From: Pterois miles
Taxonomy: Eukaryota > Chordata > Actinopteri > Perciformes > Scorpaenidae
DNA: 64,000 nt
Reading direction: 5' to 3'
Assembly: GCA_947000775.1 (NCBI GenBank)
Contig: CAMQGK010000332.1
Span: 1,106,001-1,170,000 of the forward strand
In this document: positions 47,001 through 48,585 of the stretch, piece after piece
Numbering within the stretch: position 1 is the stretch's first letter
How the letters are laid out: each line of letters opens with the position of its first letter
Program-made: the position numbers and the translations under genes
Notes under the pieces: generated by a model
What the model was told of the DNA's origin: nothing
The model's input: the letters and a program-made list of their open reading frames with translations, nothing else
Database searches by the model: none

Positions 47001-48131
47001 CATCATTGCCCATGTGTCCCCCAGCAGAACAATGAAGTCCTCTGCTGGAACCCCATACAGGACCCCATTCAGGGTCTCCAAGAAGGCTGAATACTCTGAG
47101 CTGCTGTTCATTGCATATGCACAGACAACAGTCAGAGTTTCCTCCCCCACAACCCGAAGGCGCAGGGAGGTGACCCTCTTGTCCAGCGAGGTAAACCCCA
47201 ACGTAACAGAACTCAACCAGGGATTCTTGAATATCCCCACACCTGCCTGGTGCCTCACACCTTGGGCAACTCCAGAGAAGAATAGAGTCCAGATCTAACT
47301 GATAGCGCTCCACCTCCTGCACAAGCTCCGGCTCCTTCCCCCACAGAGAGGTGACATTCCATGTCCCCAGAGCCAGCCTCTGCTGCACGGGTCTGGTCCA
47401 TCGAGGTCCCTGGCTTTCACTGCCACCCATATGGCAGCGCACCCAACCCCAGTGGTTCCTCCTGCAGGTGGTGAGCCCACAGGGTGGAGAGGAGGGGTTT
47501 GCTACGTAGCTTTTTCTGGGCTCCGTGGCAAGGCTGGCCACCAGGCGCTCACTCATGGGTCCTCCATCTGGGCCTGGCTCCAGACAGGGGCCCTGGGCTT
47601 CCTCCAGGCCGGGTCAGTTTTCTCTGCCTCGGTTGCTCATTGGGTCTTGTGAACCATTCTTCGTCTGGCCCCTCACGTGAGACCACTTTGCCATGGGAGA
47701 CCCTACCAGGAGCACCAGGCTCCAAACAACACAGCCCCCAGGGTCACAGGGACACAAACCTCTCCACCACGTTAAGGTGATGGTTCCCAGAGAGAATTAT
47801 AATTGTAATGGCAGTTGTACATGTATAAATGTGGCATAATGACAGTTATTTTAGCAACACAACCATTCAGAGTAGCAGGAGTAATGCTTGCTGCATTAGC
47901 AGTAGTAGTCCAATATTATCTGCAGTGATAGTAGGTTAGATATAATGTATACAGTACGTAGTGTACATATTTGAGTATTCTGTGTTGTCAGATATGGAGG
48001 CGAAGATCCAGCAGCTGATCAAGAATAAAGAGGATAAAGCAGCTGAAGTCTCCATGTTGTTGGATACGGTGGATTCACTTCGACGGGAGATCACCAAACG
48101 AGCCGAAAGTTACGCCACGTGTACCTCCTAA
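1..48131 (+). CDS. lamb4: Laminin beta chain, 3' portion (LE modules, coiled coil, C-terminus), probable lamb4; 15 exons
   Basis: Joined exons 1-12, 237-394, 8772-8996, 11712-11929, 12517-12613, 12697-13066, 17489-17649, 19175-19377, 19599-19796, 38819-38963, 40658-40865, 41789-41924, 42022-42192, 44549-44702 and 47992-48131 keep one frame for 864 codons to a TAA. The order is laminin EGF-like modules, coiled coil, a Cys/Gly-rich knob (CGGPG...CGGPNCDG), more coiled coil, then a tail ending YATCTS with the Cys that in beta chains bonds to the gamma chain. The knob marks a beta, not gamma or alpha, chain. Known role of the family: secreted subunit of the laminin heterotrimer in basement membranes. 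The N-terminal half lies left of the window. The lamb4 call rests on position, same strand just upstream of a LAMB1-like gene as in human 7q31; a lamb1 duplicate is possible. Two introns use GC donors. Regulation cannot be seen. Confidence 0.85.
237..394 (+). CDS. lamb4: lamb4 exon: laminin EGF-like module
   Basis: Acceptor atgcag| and donor AAAG|gtagga. Encodes CVEGYYGNPASTQPCQPC and onward to TCNCREGHKG, the end of one LE module and the start of the next, with the CxC and GYYG patterns of laminin EGF modules. It aligns with the LAMB1 region that begins LAGYYGDP. Confidence 0.9.
395..1889 (+). other. lamb4 intron, left part, no recognised element
   Basis: Intron between the exons ending at 394 and starting at 8772. 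I see no coding similarity, RNA gene or clear transposon up to about 1889. Short ORFs here look like chance. AT-rich non-repetitive sequence. Confidence 0.6.
1890..3480 (+). mobile_element. Degraded Tc1-like DNA transposon
   Basis: It begins next to a TA with CAGTCCCCTCCAAAACTACA, the usual look of a fish Tc1-like inverted-repeat end. Broken reading frames from about 2310 to 3400 resemble a Tc1 transposase: a helix-turn-helix-like start, a block near 2980-3030 where VKHGGG-VMVWG normally lies, and a degenerate QPDNEPK near 3170 in place of QQDNAPKH. Many stops and frameshifts are present. The right inverted repeat was not found, so the right border is approximate. The copy also carries an internal 78-bp tandem repeat. 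Confidence 0.6.
2556..2875. repeat. 78-bp tandem repeat, four copies, inside the Tc1 relic
   Basis: Unit starts AAGGACAGAGGCTCCACC at 2556, 2634, 2712 and 2790, with a partial fifth at 2868. The spacing is exactly 78 bp. Because 78 is a multiple of three, reading frames stay open through the array on both strands, which explains the 60-140 codon ORFs here. The copies differ by only a few bases, so the expansion is recent compared with the transposon. Confidence 0.9.
3764..4133 (+). mobile_element. tRNA-derived SINE-like retroposon with 12-bp target duplication
   Basis: Starts GGGCTGCACGGTGGTGCAGT and contains a pol III B-box-like GGTTCGATTCC at about 3820 and an A-box-like TGGTTAGCGCTG upstream of it. 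It ends in a (GATG)n tail. A perfect 12-bp direct repeat, ATTACATCTAAA, flanks it at 3752-3763 and 4134-4145, which is the mark of target-primed retroposition. Related copies lie at 51935-52090 (reverse), 52150-52475 and 57905-58345. Confidence 0.85.
4323..4398. repeat. (GA)n microsatellite
   Basis: Nearly pure GA dinucleotides with a few CAGA interruptions. Confidence 0.95.
4430..5215. mobile_element. LTR-like fragment
   Basis: Non-coding, A-rich DNA. The segment GGTTTAAATACAGAGGGTGA followed by a stretch rich in ACACAGGTGGAAACAATC is shared with 13860-13920, and in part with 7890-7950 and the Gypsy LTRs at 29930 and 34960. This suggests a solo or truncated LTR. Borders and target duplication were not established. 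Confidence 0.4.
5500..7616 (+). mobile_element. Broken L2/CR1-type LINE with a nested antisense Gypsy fragment
   Basis: Three translated blocks belong to one reverse transcriptase of the L2/CR1 kind. 5825-6286 carries FRSGDAQAYSPARADLK and MWQGIQVITDYK. 6542-6751 carries FIDFSSAFN and AVPQGC. 7278-7616 carries FVHDTMVIGL, where an intact element has a F-A-D-D-type catalytic motif, so that aspartate pair is lost. The blocks are out of frame with each other. A LINE-tail-like piece (AGATAAGATGAACCTTTATT) interrupts at about 6450-6490, and 6770-7260 reads like reverse-strand Gypsy RT. Clade name is tentative. Confidence 0.7.
6770..7260 (-). mobile_element. Ty3/Gypsy reverse transcriptase relic
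   Basis: On the reverse strand this matches, in degraded form, the same part of pol seen at 32570-32800, around the GTTGATGCAGGGCCTCAGG stretch (compare GTAATCGATGCAGGGGCGG at 32720). Numerous stops. Confidence 0.5.
7610..8110. mobile_element. Solo-LTR-like segment
   Basis: Begins near TAACGACTGGTTCAGGGAAG and contains tttactttgctgggttcggt, a TATATA-like stretch at 7885 and CAGGTGGACACAATCAGGGG. This is the same layout as the Gypsy LTRs at 29627 and 34655 (primer-rich start, TTTATTAC, CAGGTGG-AATCAGGGG). No coding sequence. Borders uncertain. Confidence 0.45.
8111..8771 (+). other. Intron sequence, nothing recognised
   Basis: End of the lamb4 intron before the exon at 8772. No transposon or RNA gene seen. 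A normal pyrimidine-containing acceptor (tgtctcag) closes it. Confidence 0.5.
8772..8996 (+). CDS. lamb4: lamb4 exon: LE modules
   Basis: Acceptor ctcag|GTCC and donor AAAG|gtaaat. Encodes GPHCDRCSPGFYGNLALPG through DCKPGYYGNALDQDCK, 74 full codons with the eight-cysteine LE spacing. It aligns with the LAMB1 stretch around CQCHNNIDTTDPEACD. Confidence 0.95.
9581..9650. repeat. (GT)n followed by (GC)n microsatellite
   Basis: About 60 bp of GT then ten bases of GC. Alternating purine-pyrimidine DNA of this kind can adopt Z-form. Confidence 0.95.
9676..10490 (-). mobile_element. L2-type LINE 3' fragment
   Basis: On the reverse strand, 10480-10187 contains SRPDYCSAVYVGLSQ, the C-terminal reverse transcriptase block of L2/CR1 elements (usually SRLDYCN). 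It runs toward a 3' end at about 9676 with the AAAGTGCTATATAAATAAAC type of terminus and a TTGA-repeat tail, seen on + as CAATCAATCAATC. It is 5' truncated, as LINE copies usually are. Confidence 0.65.
10655..10980. repeat. Imperfect tandem duplication of about 140 bp
   Basis: ACCACCACAGGGAAGCATTC near 10660 and AACCTCCACAGGGAGGCATC near 10790 begin two similar blocks, each with an AAGGAGCAGTGG- or GAGGAGCAGTGG-type core. No coding similarity. Confidence 0.5.
11150..11575. repeat. Degenerate minisatellite of about 22 bp
   Basis: Many imperfect copies of GGTCTCAGTACTCATCAGA. The open frames across it (SVLIRGLSTHQRS-type repeats) are a by-product. Confidence 0.85.
11712..11929 (+). CDS. lamb4: lamb4 exon: LE modules, ends at a GC donor
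   Basis: Acceptor tttcccag|AATGC. Encodes ECSCDRRGTEVTQCPLG through CDPVNSFSNICNK. The frame requires splicing after AACAAG, where the intron begins gcaaga, not gt. AAG|GCAAGA is the typical context of a GC-AG intron, and no usable GT lies nearby. Joining to 12517 gives CNKVTGQCPC, matching CNEFTGQCQC in LAMB1. Confidence 0.92.
12145..12516. repeat. 49-bp minisatellite containing the next exon's splice acceptor
   Basis: Seven full units at exact 49-bp spacing (12145, 12194, and so on), followed by an eighth that runs into the genuine exon at 12517. Each unit carries GTTCAG|GTGAC (one has CTTTCAG), the same bases as the true acceptor and exon start. Confidence 0.95.
12517..12613 (+). CDS. lamb4: lamb4 exon: LE module
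   Basis: Acceptor gttcag|GTGACAGG and donor ATCT|gtgagt. Encodes VTGQCPCSPEFGGRQC to NPDLQCI. LE pattern CxCxxxxxGxxC. The upstream intron contains seven near-copies of its acceptor. Confidence 0.93.
12697..13066 (+). CDS. lamb4: lamb4 exon: last LE module and start of coiled coil
   Basis: Acceptor tctcag|CTTGTG and donor ATCGG|gtaagt. Encodes the last LE module (CDCNVEGTERPSCDPETGEC to PACEECHPC) and the opening of the rod domain (TALWAEDVNDVQRAAQRMK, then MLEMHSKLDGLANL), with heptad-like hydrophobic spacing. It matches LAMB1 around CHQCFALWD. Confidence 0.95.
13067..13539 (+). other. Intron sequence, nothing recognised
   Basis: Start of the intron that ends at 17488. No element recognised in this part. 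Confidence 0.5.
13540..13930. mobile_element. LTR-like fragment
   Basis: Contains GGGGTGGACCCAAGTGCAGA, a run of GAAGCTAAGGGAAGC repeats, and GGCTTAAATACACAGGGTGA plus ACACAGGTGGAAACAATCAG, shared with the fragment at 4890-4940. Probably a broken solo LTR. Confidence 0.4.
13931..14850 (-). mobile_element. L1-like LINE relic
   Basis: Reverse-strand frames give KYGIGKTQFLDYLQ (14180-14000) and LPLSVMGKVATVKMTIFPK (about 14727-14670). These match the usual L1-clade blocks downstream of the reverse transcriptase. Frames are broken. Sequence at 16693-16870 may continue it beyond the Tc1 insertion. Confidence 0.5.
15091..16690 (+). mobile_element. Tc1-like transposon, copy A
   Basis: Flanked by TA at 15089-15090 and 16691-16692. 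Inverted ends are CAGTACAGACCAAAAGTTTG on the left and CAAACTTTTGGTCTGTACTG on the right. The 1.6-kb length is normal for the group. The transposase is split by a frameshift between 15491-16063 (DNA-binding part, WSDESKSEIFG) and 16033-16368 (VPTVKHGGGGVMV, FQQDNDPKHTS, SPDLNPIQMVW). The DD34E catalytic set is present in pieces. Confidence 0.95.
15491..16368 (+). pseudogene. Frameshifted Tc1 transposase, copy A
   Basis: Two overlapping frames, 190 and 111 codons. The first has a paired-like helix-turn-helix (SKEKRVAIITLRNEGQSV), the GRPRVTS AT-hook-like motif and the first catalytic Asp in WSDESK. The second has the second Asp in QQDNDPKHTS and the SPDLNPI block, but shifts again after QMVWR where the normal reading is a Trp-Gly/Asp-Glu. 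Expected to be inactive. Confidence 0.9.
16870..17488 (+). other. Intron sequence with a short LINE tail
   Basis: No gene. At 17235-17280 the sequence CAAATTTCCCTTCGGGGATT followed by AATCTTATCT is the reverse of the AGATAAG...CCTTTATTAATCCC LINE-tail motif seen at 6450 and 50222. Confidence 0.5.
17489..17649 (+). CDS. lamb4: lamb4 exon: coiled coil
   Basis: Acceptor ctcacag|GAAGC and donor GAGG|gtaaag. Encodes KLIDAIDPNMILIDPSTLL, then EFKKLLNKLKEKFIEDPEDE, an acidic/basic helical stretch. Frame and phases fit both neighbours. Similarity to LAMB1 is weak here, as expected for rod sequence. Confidence 0.88.
17905..18020. repeat. Interstitial telomere-like repeat (CCCTAA type)
   Basis: Runs of CCTAACCCTAACCCTAACCC with variants (CTAATC, CCTTAA). 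A duplicated TTCTCAAGGAAGCAAG flanks them. Degenerate and short. Confidence 0.85.
18021..19174 (+). other. Intron sequence, mostly unrecognised
   Basis: 18424-18640 reads PTHLNGKTLDILISSG then HKAFILKALLP on +, resembling the endonuclease part of an L2/CR1 LINE (usually G-H-TLDLV-S.G). It is a short relic. At 18640, GTTCTCATTCATCCAGGTCA is a dispersed motif seen again at 43550. Nothing else recognised. Confidence 0.45.
19175..19377 (+). CDS. lamb4: lamb4 exon: coiled coil before the knob
   Basis: Acceptor attgtag|AGCTG and donor AAAAG|gtgggt. Encodes LLDEIQKLHKAFMLDEKRV through LDKKVKELSMVDLNQK. Matches LAMB1 around LLDELAGKLQSLDLSAA just before the knob. Confidence 0.92.
19480..19548. repeat. 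LINE/SINE 3'-tail fragment
   Basis: AATTTCTCCACTGTGGGACA then AATAAAGGAATATC and a (TTATC)n run. The same motif occurs at 5450-5490, 51860-51910 and 57820-57870. Confidence 0.7.
19599..19796 (+). CDS. lamb4: lamb4 exon: laminin beta knob, ends at a GC donor
   Basis: Acceptor gctgcag|GTCTG. Encodes VCGGPGREDCTGCGGAL, then KRKCGGPNCDGVISVS and helical sequence to QESKNK, 66 codons. The Cys-rich loop is the knob found only in laminin beta chains. The frame to the next exon at 38819 works only if splicing follows AACAAG with the intron starting gcaggt, a second GC donor. Using the GT three bases on would put a stop in the next exon. Confidence 0.93.
19797..20435 (+). other. Start of the 19-kb intron, with a (TAA)n run
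   Basis: A TAA/TAATAG microsatellite lies at about 20008-20075. Otherwise nothing recognised before the transposon at 20436. Confidence 0.6.
20436..22052 (-). mobile_element. Tc1-like transposon, copy B (inverted relative to copy A)
   Basis: TA flanks at both ends, with inverted ends CAGTACAGACCAAAAGTTTG and a degraded partner ending TTGGTCTGTACTG. Reverse-strand frames 21552-21079 and 21109-20675 are the same transposase as copy A, split at the same place. The second frame keeps FQQVNDPKHTS, where the catalytic Asp is replaced by Val, and ends with MVWGELDRRVK, so the last catalytic Glu remains. Confidence 0.95.
20675..21552 (-). pseudogene. Frameshifted Tc1 transposase, copy B
   Basis: 157- and 144-codon frames. 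The first has GRPRVTSAAEDQF and WSDESRSEIFG, the second VPTVKHGGGGVMVWGGFAG. The start of the DNA-binding region is also lost, since the frame opens at KVSPSAVAKTIK. It shares with copy A the frame change just before the VPTVKHGGG block. Confidence 0.9.
22078..23345 (-). mobile_element. RTE-type LINE, 3' half of an interrupted copy
   Basis: The reverse strand runs from the reverse transcriptase N-terminal side (23284-22823: RWKEHFEELLNPTDTPS, WKSGTVPKEWQTGVVVPLFK, NYRGIT) to the C-terminal block (22494-22144: QLRWFGHLVRMPP, RPRTRWRDYI), ending in GCGGTTGAAGATGAAGATGA. The central catalytic block is missing between them. It is continuous in content with 26540-27437, from which a second RTE separates it. 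Confidence 0.88.
23610..24704 (+). pseudogene. RTE endonuclease region (APE type), frameshifted at its end
   Basis: 364 codons. Endonuclease motifs: GTWNVTSLW near residue 46; VGLTSTHS near 78, where the catalytic Glu of the usual L-T-E-T-H is Ser; LLGDFNTHGGND near 197; FVIVSSDL near 266; and TDHHLVVS near 292. The frame leaves the element's reading frame near 24660 (one-base shift), where 24668 onward takes over with EAAAVSCGLRVLG. Loss of the Glu and the shift make it unlikely to be active. Confidence 0.85.
24668..26137 (+). pseudogene. RTE reverse transcriptase, internally deleted
   Basis: 489 codons. Has RWKEHFEELLNPTDTPS, QCGFRPGRGTTAQL, FVDLEKAYDRV with the first catalytic Asp, and FADDVVLLAS with the Asp pair. 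Between EIRPEML and LSLPGKVYSR about 60 residues present in sister copies (the WKSGTVPKEWQ block) are missing. A TGA after TERTRS at 26135 cuts off the C-terminal domain, which continues at 26267-26509 (RWFGHLVRMPPGRLPREV). Confidence 0.88.
26540..27437 (-). mobile_element. RTE-type LINE, 5' part of the interrupted copy, fused to a Dong-type LINE
   Basis: The reverse strand carries VCAYAPNSSSEHST, LLGDFNAHVGND and TDHHLVVSWIR, then runs toward the same ACCTT at which the 22078-23345 piece begins. Upstream, at 27437, RTE sequence stops abruptly and continues in frame into the C-terminus of a different LINE. Confidence 0.88.
27438..29621 (-). mobile_element. Dong/R4-type LINE (restriction-like endonuclease), 3' part
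   Basis: Reverse-strand frames carry reverse transcriptase blocks (29360-29016: KMKSWTAPGPDMIHTYWLKK, NYRPITCL; 29019-28678: WIDYQKAYDSMPHTWILECL, CGLYEGDAL) and a C-terminal endonuclease block (about 27745-27440: PDIVVVDKEQKRVVVIDVMIP, then NVVPVVVGALGAVTPKLGEW). The PD...D pattern fits the restriction-like endonuclease of Dong/R4/Rex6 LINEs. Several frameshifts. The Gypsy element at 29627 splits it; the rest is at 35182-35600. Confidence 0.75.
29627..30162 (-). repeat. Gypsy 3' LTR
   Basis: 536 bp. On + it begins TGTCACGGCGGGTTAGGCAG and ends CGGGACGTTACA. It differs from the other LTR mainly by the extra GACTGGTGCAGGT-like stretch near 29982. A TTTAAATA box lies near 29901. Confidence 0.95.
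30085..31820 (-). pseudogene. Gypsy pol: RNase H end, integrase and chromodomain
   Basis: Two overlapping frames. 31820-30936 has the RNase H end (WTDHKNLEYIK), the integrase zinc finger (HTSRVACHPG...CTVCAQNK), the first catalytic Asp in LDFVTGLP, the second in SDRGPQF and the Glu in HPESNGQTERLN. The second frame, 31029-30085, has YAHNSLPCSASGLSPFQ and a chromodomain (VKRLLNVRRRGLGKQYLVDW), and reads through the polypurine tract into the LTR. A stop just before residue 1 and a frameshift after QTERLN break it. Confidence 0.9.
30163..30182 (-). other. Polypurine tract of the Gypsy element
   Basis: On the reverse strand an ACGGG run of about 16 G then TCC directly precedes the 3' LTR, the position where plus-strand synthesis is primed. 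Confidence 0.8.
31821..33154 (-). pseudogene. Gypsy pol: reverse transcriptase and RNase H start, broken
   Basis: Frames 33154-32672, 32843-32454 and 32426-31821 follow each other. Visible: VEKKDKSLRPCIDYRGLNN, LDLRNAYHLVRI with the first catalytic Asp, MPFGLTNAP, YLDDILIFS near 32440-32415 with the Asp pair, LGFVISPD, and the RNase H start VEVDASDTGIGAVLSQ. Breaks: a one-base shift at the G-run near 32885, a TAA just before YLDD at about 32452, and a TAG in place of a Trp codon at the 31821 boundary. Confidence 0.9.
33170..33490 (-). pseudogene. Gypsy protease region, two stops
   Basis: The reverse strand near 33450-33385 has PVLVDSGSDESFID, the aspartic protease active site (DSG). A TAG at 33376-33374 and a TGA at 33172-33170 interrupt it. 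The second replaces what is normally Trp in the H-N-P-x-I-D-W motif of Gypsy pol. Between them lies SSVHALILGLPWLKRHNP, the conserved end of the protease. Confidence 0.85.
33544..34638 (-). CDS. Gypsy gag
   Basis: 365 codons from ATG at 34638. An N-terminal helix rich in His/Gln/Glu, a proline-rich stretch, the capsid-like region (EKFLGDSDNCRSFLVQCGLH; FIITHLTGRAEAWATAEW), an arginine/glutamate-rich linker, and one zinc knuckle, CIYCGQLGHFLAKC (CX2CX4HX4C), near the end. Open throughout, unlike pol. An ORF of the mobile element, not a host gene. Confidence 0.9.
   Translation of the reverse strand: MDSASSEQVQTAIHAHEERIHQHEGKLTAVTLGVQQLTEHQESFRSSIGEQVNRLGNQMKALMTMIETHQPPRADPGAAPVPFPPQPVGPPPGFIPPPAPAFTCSPHLAKPEKFLGDSDNCRSFLVQCGLHFELQAAQFPSERAKVAFIITHLTGRAEAWATAEWARNSPVCFSLKMLTDSLHKIFDHTAPGREAAHALVGLRQGKQRVADYAIEFRTLAVDSGWNNASLLDTFLHGLSDPVKDQLAPLDLPSDPDSVIALAIRIDNRLWEREKEKERERQRPAVPPPVQMRHSHFPRSDWRSSSPTSAKVSSSSPPVAKEEPMQVGITRLTPEERRLREGRCIYCGQLGHFLAKCPLKDQARQ
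34655..35176 (-). repeat. Gypsy 5' LTR
   Basis: 522 bp, the partner of 29627-30162 in the same orientation. On the reverse strand it ends GCCGTGACA and is followed by GTACGAACTGGCCGTG and then the gag ATG 17 bases on. I could not assign a tRNA to the primer site. Confidence 0.95.
35182..35600 (-). mobile_element. Dong/R4-type LINE, part upstream of the Gypsy insertion
   Basis: Reverse-strand frame 35495-35241 (FNTRAADLRKKIMNQLETWS, ending at ATVILEILGG) is the region ahead of the reverse transcriptase. With 27438-29621 it makes one LINE split by the Gypsy insertion. The left border of this piece is the ATGTT duplication. Confidence 0.7.
35640..35980 (+). mobile_element. RTE-like relic, left part
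   Basis: Degraded but recognisable: CCAATTATTGGGGTATCACA (N-Y-x-G-I-T), GATCCAGGAGAAGTAATGCAG, and CFVDLEKAYDC on + at about 35885. A pogo-like transposon interrupts it, and the relic resumes at 37847. Confidence 0.7.
35981..37844 (+). mobile_element. pogo/Tigger-like DNA transposon, almost intact
   Basis: Flanked by TA on each side. Terminal inverted repeats of about 27 bp, CCGTATTTTCACGACTATAA on the left and its partner ending TCGCGAAAATACGG, match at all but two positions over 27 bases. It encodes one transposase interrupted by a single frameshift in an A-run at 36998-37002. An inner pair of GCGCCTTAT motifs lies near each end, and a tandem 45-bp GGAAAGGCGGACGTAA repeat at 36130-36195. 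Confidence 0.93.
36327..37602 (+). pseudogene. pogo-like transposase with one frameshift
   Basis: The first frame, 36327-37016, 229 codons, starts MAPAKRHAYEAQFKLKAI, a CENP-B/pogo helix-turn-helix (REFKINESMVRKWRKQE), then a second DNA-binding helix set (FQGGPSWCFRFMKRRHLSIR) and the first catalytic Asp in NMDEVPLTFD. After the A-run the reading continues in another frame to 37602, with the second Asp in LLVCDSMRAHL and the third in LQPLDIGVNRAFK, ending in an acidic tail, DMEDEDFDGFVDDN. One base separates it from an open frame of about 420 codons. Best relatives by eye are POGK/Tigger-type proteins. Confidence 0.9.
37847..38640 (+). mobile_element. RTE-like relic, right part
   Basis: Resumes the relic cut by the pogo element: FVIFMERISSCSHGK near 37945, FASDVVLLASSD near 38030 (a FADD motif with the first Asp changed), CWKPVNCMSGLG near 38240 and LSQKAKLSIYQSI near 38395. 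Many stops. Confidence 0.7.
38819..38963 (+). CDS. lamb4: lamb4 exon: coiled coil
   Basis: Acceptor tgtgttag|ATCAAT and donor ATGG|gtcagt. Encodes INDAKRAAQDTKDQAKDL through KIKELIQRVKDYLM, with heptad spacing. It matches LAMB1 around AKLRADEAKQSAEDIL and NLIKQIRNFL. Confidence 0.95.
38964..40657 (+). other. Intron with a 55-bp triple repeat
   Basis: Three copies of a 55-bp unit (starting GTTCACCATCAGGAGAGTTA at 39651, 39706, 39761) are present. The rest is AT-rich with no recognised gene; a repeat of TATACAGTA lies near 39260. Confidence 0.7.
40658..40865 (+). CDS. lamb4: lamb4 exon: coiled coil
   Basis: Acceptor ctgacag|ATGAG and donor CTCAA|gtcagt. Encodes DEMVPPEDIEKMARAVLDIH, then LPRSPDQIRSMINGINNL and EHAKTAQDLLQEAQSLK. 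Corresponds to LAMB1 VANEVLKMEMPSTPQQLQNL. Confidence 0.95.
40866..41788 (+). other. Intron with a LINE-tail fragment
   Basis: 41428-41480 has a (AATAG)n run followed by AATGTCCTTTATTGTCATTA, the terminus of another fish LINE/SINE type. AT-rich sequence to the acceptor. Confidence 0.6.
41789..41924 (+). CDS. lamb4: lamb4 exon: coiled coil
   Basis: Acceptor tgttgag|GGAGCGG and donor CAAGAT|gtaaag. Encodes KERTKNIDVTKIGRDVYAAE, then KAQDQANNDLDSASRDRD to DQIQD. The acceptor is less pyrimidine-rich than the others but the phases fit on both sides. Confidence 0.9.
42022..42192 (+). CDS. lamb4: lamb4 exon: coiled coil
   Basis: Acceptor gtttcag|ATGAAAG and donor AAACCA|gtaaga. Encodes MKDKLDRIETKLMNRQPKDL, DETESLKRKTEQNREMAKDG and ends ALQQTTDTKP. 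The last 20 bases of this exon and its donor are the founder unit of the minisatellite that follows. Confidence 0.94.
42193..43540. repeat. 23-bp minisatellite seeded by the exon donor, split by an insertion
   Basis: Unit GTAAGACTACTGACACCAAA plus CCA, the exon end and donor of 42022-42192. Successive copies start at 42193, 42216 and 42239, spaced 23 bp. Copies vary (AGTACAACT, AGTAGGACT). An unrelated 600-bp segment sits at about 42404-43003, and the array then continues to 43540. Confidence 0.92.
42404..43003. mobile_element. Insertion with inverted ends, unclassified
   Basis: Begins near AAAGCACTCCGAGAGCGCAG followed by ACCTCCGCCA, and ends TGGCGGAGGT, so ACCTCCGCCA and TGGCGGAGGT form inverted ends. 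Non-coding. It interrupts the 23-bp array. Possibly a non-autonomous DNA element. Confidence 0.5.
43700..44525. repeat. 29-bp minisatellite
   Basis: Imperfect copies of GTAGTACACAGTATGCAGTA plus CAGACTGAT. It gives the Tyr/Cys-rich false ORFs on the reverse strand. A dispersed fish repeat (TCTCATTCATCCAGGTCAGA, 43550-43680) precedes it. Confidence 0.9.
44549..44702 (+). CDS. lamb4: lamb4 exon: coiled coil near the C-terminus
   Basis: Acceptor gtaacag|GAGCTG and donor GAAG|gtagta. Encodes ELDDVMRQYEVLKQKHWNQ, then RLKTIMEEAERMKDQVEDK. Matches LAMB1 GELDEKYKKVENLIAKK and the sequence that follows. Confidence 0.95.
44752..47792 (-). mobile_element. RTE-type LINE, near full length, defective
   Basis: Reverse-strand order: 5' end (CTCTGGGAACCATCACCTTA), endonuclease frame 47556-46540, reverse transcriptase frame 45958-45332 and C-terminal frame 45341-44772, ending at the GCGGTTGAAAATGAGAAATG terminus. 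The endonuclease frame lacks the stretch between VERYQLDLD and SILLWSCP, and its DFN block is lost. The reverse transcriptase keeps FVELEKAYVRV, where the first catalytic Asp-containing motif has changed, and FPDDVALLAS. Inactive. It lies in the last lamb4 intron. Confidence 0.92.
47992..48131 (+). CDS. lamb4: lamb4 last exon and stop
   Basis: Acceptor gttgtcag|ATATGG. Encodes DMEAKIQQLIKNKEDKAAEV, then LLDTVDSLRREITKRAESYA and TCTS, TAA at 48129-48131. The Cys near the end is the conserved beta-chain residue that links to gamma. A 41-bp repeat starts at the stop codon. Confidence 0.96.
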
Positions 48132-48585
48132 ATACTACTGAGTACTACATACTGAAACACAGGTTCCCATGAATACTACTGAGTACTCTATACTAAAACA
48201 CAGGTCCCCATTAATACTACTGAGTACTACATACTGAAGAGAAGAAGAAGAACAACAACCTTTATTAGTACCACTAGGGGAAATTCAATTTACACTCTGT
48301 TGTTAACACACACATGCATTAATGGAGAGATGTCAGAGTGAGGGGGCTGCTCCTCACAAGCGCCCCGAGCAGTTGGGGGTTTGGTGCCTTGCTCAGGGGC
48401 ACCTCGGCAGTGCCCAAGAGGTAAACTGGCACCTCTCCAGCTACCAGTTCACACTCAGTTCTTGGTCCATGTCGGGACTTGAACCGGTGACCCTCCGGTT
48501 CCCAAGCCAACTCCCTACAGACTGAGCTACTGCCGCCCCACTGCCAAAACACAGGTCCTCATGAATATGACTGAGTATTACATAA
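48131..48585. repeat. 41-bp tandem repeat in the probable 3' UTR, with a SINE inside
   Basis: AATACTACTGAGTACTACAT units start at 48131, 48172 and 48213 at 41-bp spacing. A SINE interrupts the array at 48238-48540, after which a further copy (ACACAGGTCCTCATGAATAT) follows. Confidence 0.85.
48238..48540 (-). mobile_element. tRNA-derived SINE, copy A
   Basis: Read on the reverse strand: TGGGGCGGCAGTAGCTCAGT (pol III A-box region) and GGTTCAAGTCCC (B box), then a body and an A/T-rich tail containing TTTATTAGTACC. Very similar to 60321-60655. Transposed tRNA-like sequence, not a tRNA gene. Confidence 0.88.

Noticed and set aside
48480..48540. tRNA gene
   Set aside because: A and B boxes are present on the reverse strand, but no cloverleaf of normal length; it is the head of a SINE also found at 60321-60655.
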